Shown here: piece after piece, positions 53,834-56,661 of the stretch
How the letters are laid out: each line of letters begins with the position of its first letter
Numbering within the stretch: the stretch's first letter is position 1
DNA from: Gnomoniopsis sp. IMI 355080
Taxonomy: Eukaryota; Ascomycota; Sordariomycetes; Diaporthales; Gnomoniaceae
Length of the DNA: 56,661 nucleotides
NCBI GenBank assembly: GCA_027946555.1
Contig: JAPEVC010000225.1
Coordinates: 1-56,661 of the forward strand
Direction: 5' to 3'
Position numbers and translations under genes: made by a program
Notes under the pieces: generated by a model
The model's database searches: none
What the model was told of the DNA's origin: nothing
The model's input: only the letters and a program-made list of their open reading frames with translations

Positions 53834-55403
53834 ATGATGAACTCATCGACGTCGGGGAGGCCATATGGCCTCACCCGGCAGCAGTCGTCGGGCCTCCAGG
53901 CTGGGCAGGGTCAAGCTAGACCGGGTCTGTCGAGGCAAGGCTCCTCTTCGTCGTGTACTACCAACCCCCATCTCTTCAGCTCTCATCACCACATTTTGCA
54001 CCTTGATAGCACTCCTTCATCACATCACACCACGTAGTCAGCTTAGCACAACGTTTTACATAGGCACGAGGAAGACTAACTTTTCTCTTTTAGACCCCAG
54101 CGACCGCGGTGCCTTTGGGCCCATTGGCTACCAGTCCAAAGTTCGTGTCGTTGATCGATACAAAGTCATCGGCTTCATCTCCTCGGGCACCTATGGACGC
54201 GTGTACAAAGCCGTGGGCCGGCTGCCCTCCAACTCGCAGGCGGGGGAGTTCGCCATCAAGAAGTTCAAGCCCGACAAGGAAGGCGAGGCCCTGACGTACA
54301 CGGGCATCTCGCAGTCGGCGGTGCGCGAGATGGCGCTTTGCTCGGAGCTCTCGCACGCCAACGTCATCAAGCTGGCCGAGGTCATCCTCGAGGACAAGTG
54401 CATCTTCATGGTCTTTGAGTACGCCGAGCACGATCTTTTGCAAATCATCCACCATCACACCCAGCAGCCGCGCCATCCGATCCCGCCCGCCACCATCAAG
54501 AGCATCATGTTCCAGCTCCTCAACGGCTGCCAGTACCTGCATGCGCAGTGGGTCCTCCACCGCGACCTCAAACCCGCCAACATCATGGTCACGTCGGCCG
54601 GCGAGGTCAAGATTGGCGACCTGGGCCTCGCCCGCGTGTTCCACAAGCCGCTGCACTCGCTGTACTCGGGCGATAAAGTCGTCGTGACCATCTGGTACCG
54701 TGCGCCGGAACTGCTCCTCGGTTCAAGACACTACACGCCCGCCATCGACATGTGGGCGCTCGGCTGCATCTTTGCCGAGCTGTTAAGCCTGCGGCCCATC
54801 TTCAAGGGTGAGGAGGCCAAGATGGACTCCAAGAAGACGGTGCCCTTTCAGCGGAACCAGATGCAGAAAATCGTCGACATCATGGGCCTGCCCACCAAGG
54901 AGCGCTGGCCCTTGCTCGTCCACATGCCCGAGTACGCGGCCCTGCAACAACTGACGCCGCCCATGGCGCACCACCACGCCTCCTCGTCCTCGAGCGGCGG
55001 CCGAGGACACCACGGCCACCACGGCCACCACGCGCAGCAGCCGCTCGGCTCGCAGCTGGAGAAGTGGTACCACAGCACCATCAACACCTCCACCACCTCC
55101 ACGCCCGGCGGCCCGACGTCGCTCGCCTCACTCGGCGCAGAGGGCTACAAGCTGCTGGCAGGGCTGCTGGAGTACGACCCGGAAAAGCGCCTGACGGCCG
55201 CGCAGGCGCTGCAGCACCCCTTTTTCACAACGGGACCGGACCGCGTCAGCGCAAATTGCTTCGAGGGCGTCAAGATGGAGTACCCGTGTCGGCGGGTGAG
55301 TCAGGATGACAATGATATCCGGACGGGGAGTTTACCGGGGACGAAGCGCAGTGGATTGCCGGATGATTCGCTGAGGCCCGGGAAGAGGGTGAAGGAAGGG
55401 TAG
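53834..55403 (+). CDS. SSN3: Mediator cyclin-dependent kinase CDK8/SSN3
   Basis: The best model is 53834-53954 plus 54094-55403, 476 residues. The acceptor is excellent (GACTAAC branch, TCTTTTAG), but the donor is weak (GTACTA), and other phase-1 donors upstream are possible, so the N-tail is uncertain. The kinase core is certain: GFISSGTYGRVYKA glycine loop, FAIKKFKPDKEG lysine, ISQSAVREMALCSEL helix C, HRDLKPANIM, the CDK8-type metal loop GDLGLAR, VVTIWYRAPELLLG and the DSKKTVPFQRNQM segment typical of Srb10. A His/Gly/Ser-rich insert (about 54961-55130) interrupts the C-lobe, as in several filamentous fungi. With cyclin C it phosphorylates RNA polymerase II and transcription factors in the nucleus and links transcription to development and secondary metabolism. 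Confidence 0.95.
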
Positions 55404-56661
55404 AGGGTCAGTAACCTGAGGGCCCTCAAGGAATTACATACCTTTTCAACCATTGGGTGAACTCCTTGCATAGAAGGCAGTGAGGGAGGGAAGCGACCAG
55501 ATAGACAATGAGTGGGTTTGTATGTATGAGGAATGGTCTAGGTCATGAGTTTGGCATGAAGGATCAACAAAGTTTGTATACCTTTTTGTCTTCCTTTGTA
55601 TTTTCCACTCTCCTGGGGGAGGGGCCGCGAAGACGAAGCTTTTGCATTGGAACGGGAGCATGGTCTGCTATGCATTAGAGGGGAGCATTGGCGTTTTATG
55701 AGGATTTGGCCGGTATTTACAGTAGAACCCTTACATACAAAACCATGACTGCAAATAGATTTGCGCAATACACAGGGTCACATCAGTCCTCTTGCAGACC
55801 GGTGACAGAAAGCCGAAAATATCATGACAACTTGGACGGAGAGACCCCCAGGCTTGGTATACATGTCTCCTCATTGCTCCACAGTGCACAGCACAAACCT
55901 GTTGTTATTGACCGGTCTATATAATCCTTTTTCGTTACCACGAACTTGGTCCATCTAGCCAATGCCTTGAACCCCAAATATTTGCCCCCCCCCCCCCACA
56001 CCTCTCTCTTCCAAGATCCAGCATGATCATTTGTACACCAGGAATGAGAATGCCATGCGATAGAGATCGAAAAAGAAACAGACAGAACAATCCAACCATC
56101 ATATGAGGCAGCTCAGTCCCAAATACTAGAAATACTCTCTTTTTGAAATTCTTTCTCACTTGGGTATCCCTCAAAATCAACTAAACAATGACAAAAACAA
56201 AAACATAGAAGAGGCCCGGGGGGGGGCGAGCGAGCTTCTGAATATGCCGAAGAATTACATGAATGTACACCAACAAGGGGAATTAGAGTTTTCATCGTCA
56301 TGGGACAAGAAACAAAAAAAACAAGAAAAAAGACAAAAGGGACGAGGCAACAACAGAGCCAACACCACCAAGATCCGCTCTCATGGCCCCACCAGGTATG
56401 TGCCCATGTCTTCGTTCCAGCTCGCGCCGTGTGTGCCCAAGAGAGAAAGAGAGAGAGAATCCGCGCAGTCATCCCTCTCTAACAAATCTCTCGTCCTCCC
56501 AGCCATATATGACCTCCGTCTTCCCTGTCCCACCAACACCTGTATGCACACCATACCCACACGACTTCGAAATCGTTGTAGAGCAATGTACCACATGCAC
56601 ACCCTCATGGTGATTTCTCATGCTTCTCCTGTTGATACCCTCTTTTCTCTTCCCGCCCGCC
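55404..56661. other. 3' flank of CDK8/SSN3, no further gene seen
   Basis: This is untranslated and intergenic DNA with homopolymer runs: C at 55985-55997 and G near 56217-56226. Frames on either strand have Trp/Cys- or Ser-rich random composition. A gene may begin beyond the window end, but none is supported inside it. Confidence 0.4.

Noticed and set aside
54090..54656. 188-codon antisense frame in CDK8
   Set aside because: It is a shadow of the GC-rich third positions of the CDK8 coding strand.
56113..56472. 119-codon Trp/Cys-rich minus-strand frame near the end
   Set aside because: It lies in simple-sequence 3' flank and has composition typical of non-coding DNA.

Overview
The window is nuclear DNA of a filamentous ascomycete (Pezizomycotina, probably Sordariomycetes). 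The evidence is short 45-140 bp introns with GTAAGT-like donors, genes on both strands separated by 0.1-3 kb, fungus-only families (PNGase A, fungal rhodopsin-domain proteins, Zn2Cys6 regulator, DCG1-like racemase, EthD) and dispersed TACCTAGGTA-type intergenic motifs. I find 21 gene models and no convincing tRNA, rRNA, CRISPR array or intact transposon. Exon joins were worked out by eye from splice sites, phase and family similarity; no alignment was run.

Left part (1-18 kb): an accessory-looking stretch holding a protein with two F-box-like segments, a short-chain dehydrogenase, a cytochrome P450, a seven-helix rhodopsin-domain membrane protein, a GMC oxidoreductase, a divergent kinase-like protein and a second P450. 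Four redox enzymes lie close together, but no polyketide synthase, peptide synthetase or terpene synthase is present. Intergenic DNA here is partly TA-rich and looks mutated, possibly by RIP.

Middle (20-38 kb): two more kinase-like genes back to back (one with a non-canonical catalytic loop, one SRPK-like), then a set that makes biochemical sense together: peptide-N-glycanase A, an amino-acid permease, an unrecognised secretory protein ending in KDEL, and a secreted GH92 alpha-mannosidase. These could release glycans from glycoproteins, trim mannose and import amino acids. A fourth kinase-like gene follows, interrupted by one in-frame TAG.

Right part (38-50 kb): a two-repeat EthD-like protein, a fungal transcription factor whose regulatory domain is readable across eight exons but whose zinc-cluster exon is damaged, a Gfo/Idh/MocA dehydrogenase, an NmrA/isoflavone-reductase-like protein, an MFS sugar-type transporter and a DCG1-like Asp/Glu racemase. 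This resembles a small catabolic neighbourhood.

The last 7 kb is core genome: ARP2 of the Arp2/3 complex and the Mediator kinase CDK8/SSN3, with a long, repeat-rich 5' region. Notable oddities are the TAG in the kinase, the broken zinc cluster, a one-base phase conflict at the first intron of the GMC gene, two GC-AG introns, the KDEL orphan, and a cluster of CreA-type sites.
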